A DNA stretch of 64,000 nucleotides from Viscum album (Eukaryota; Streptophyta; Magnoliopsida; Santalales; Viscaceae), in contig OY728160.1 of the NCBI GenBank assembly GCA_963277665.1, positions 48,096,605-48,160,604 on the forward strand, written 5' to 3'. Below, one piece after another: positions 62,801-64,000 of the stretch. The translations under genes were made by a program, and so were the position numbers. Within the stretch, counting starts at the first letter, position 1, and each line of letters starts with the position of its first letter. The notes under the pieces are model-generated. The model did not search any database and was not told the origin of the DNA. It saw nothing but the letters and a program-made list of their open reading frames with translations.

Positions 62801-64000
62801 CCAATCCATTCAAATAAGATATTTCTGGATTCTTGCTAAAAAAATGACCTTGTATGTCTACTCTAGCCCATTTTCCTTCAGTTGAATCCTGTTAATGAAA
62901 CTATTTATGTTTCCCCCAGAATGCCTCACCTTATTAGTATGTGAATACCCATATAGGAGAGACTTAGATATGAACATAATCTATCATCATTATCATCAAA
63001 TATTGATTCCATCACCAAATCTCAAATCAGGACCCATAGGAATGATCTATTTCACTAATGATTAATCATGGAATAATAAATCTTTTGTTAATCAGCCAAC
63101 CATCGGCCCAGTGAAATGTTGAGTATGAACTATCGTCACAAATAAATAATTACTGGGATCACACATAGAACACGGGTTGAGGGAGAGAAAACCACCAAAC
63201 AAAAGAATCAAGAATTGAAACTTGGCAATGTTTGAGTACTCTACATTCTATTACGATTAGAATGAATATAAAAAATAAACTGTCAGAATAATTATTTTCC
63301 TCTAAATTCCCCACATTTTGATCATATACACACAATATGAACAATCTGTAAATCAATATATTGGATGATTTATTTTAATTCATTGCATGAAAATAATACG
63401 GTGATAAATCAACACAAATCAAATTTCCTACATCAATCTATATTTATCGCTGATGATGAATAATCAAATGTTATTGTCATTATCATGATCGAAAAATTGT
63501 GTTGTCATTGGTGATCCCTGTTTCATTCTGATAATCAATACATGATCTTGATGCCTTCTAATATTTGTCCATTCTCTCCTCCCAATTATTAAAGTAATGA
63601 ATCTAACCCTATGAATTTGTTATAGAATCATATTTATATAATATTATTTGGTCGATGTGCCAAAAAATAAAATAAAAAAGTCATTTATTTTAGTATTATT
63701 TTGTTCTGTGAAATTATTTTCATAGGTTATCAATGATAACAATGACTATATCATGCCTAGGGTAATGCCTACAATGTGGACTCAATATATATCTTAAATT
63801 TATGATCCAGGACCATGTTTGGTAGTTACTCAACACTTGCATGAAAACTATTCACACATGATATTAATATATTTAATATTTTTATAATATCAATTTCGTT
63901 CACACCATGAATCATATTTTTACACCATCTCAACACATGGAATGTGAAATATTTCTATAAATATTCCAAATCCTTACATGGAACCGAACATGACATTAAA
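59891..64000. other. AT-rich stretch with no identified gene
   Basis: Apart from the GC-rich patch at 60974-61070, nothing is recognisable. Minus-strand frames at 62240-62437 and 63159-63356 are short, lack known motifs and are most likely chance. Remnants of transposons are likely but not shown. Confidence 0.4.
60974..61070. other. GC-rich patch with hairpin potential
   Basis: An isolated patch of about 100 bases much richer in G+C than its surroundings. CCTGGTCA (60994-61001) pairs with TGACCTGG (61006-61013) around GCGA with one T-T mismatch. A second pairing is possible between CCTGGG and CCCAGG nearby. Function unknown. Confidence 0.4.

Overview
The window is intergenic plant DNA made almost entirely of nested LTR retrotransposons. 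The evidence for a land plant is Ty3/gypsy (chromovirus-type) protein remnants, an initiator-methionine tRNA primer-binding site, retrotransposons inserted into one another, and very AT-rich decayed copies. No host protein-coding gene, rRNA gene, true tRNA gene or CRISPR array was found. The species cannot be named from the sequence; the depth of nesting suggests a large, repeat-rich genome.

Layout. (1) 1-3286, plus strand: the end of a Tekay/Del-like integrase, a polypurine tract and a 2.6-kb 3' LTR carrying a 25-bp minisatellite. It abuts and probably interrupts the next unit. (2) 3287-8706 plus 26733-39597, minus strand: an old composite array. Read on the minus strand it runs LTR F (39597 to ~35915), a decayed gag-pol internal region (to 29808), LTR B (29807 to 26733, continuing 8706 to 8116), a gag-only internal region (8115 to 5424), and a truncated LTR A (5423 to 3287). 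(3) 8707-26727, plus strand: a much younger tandem array LTR-gag-LTR-gag-LTR with 4.2-kb LTRs, inserted into LTR B of its own diverged relative in the opposite orientation. The five-base duplication TGAAC flanks the whole array. (4) About 45.18-51.13 kb, plus strand: a third, very decayed gag-only relative with ~2.2-kb LTRs, apparently inserted into an older AT-rich repeat that also occurs at 39.61-41.17 kb. (5) 56.6-59.9 kb, plus strand: a different gypsy remnant with gag and protease. (6) 41.2-44.2, 51.7-55.0 and 59.9-64.0 kb are AT-rich with nothing confidently identified.

The young element is non-autonomous. Its only protein is Gag, with a capsid-like domain and two CCHC knuckles. Reverse transcriptase and integrase would have to come from a relative; the decayed gag-pol unit in the old array shows that related LTRs once served such a partner. 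Each young LTR has a TATA promoter, a long leader with splice-like signals and a 35-nt candidate micro-exon, and three tandem hairpins. The hairpins have different stems that stay base-paired, around an almost invariant 22-nt apex containing the palindrome CGTACGTACG. The region downstream of gag holds an antisense tRNA-like cassette (A box, B box, closing stem, T5), and a decayed homologue sits at the same place in the old gag-only unit. These two non-coding structures are the most promising undescribed features here.

Boundaries of the young array are given to the base. Boundaries of the old copies come from alignment by eye and may be off by tens of bases.
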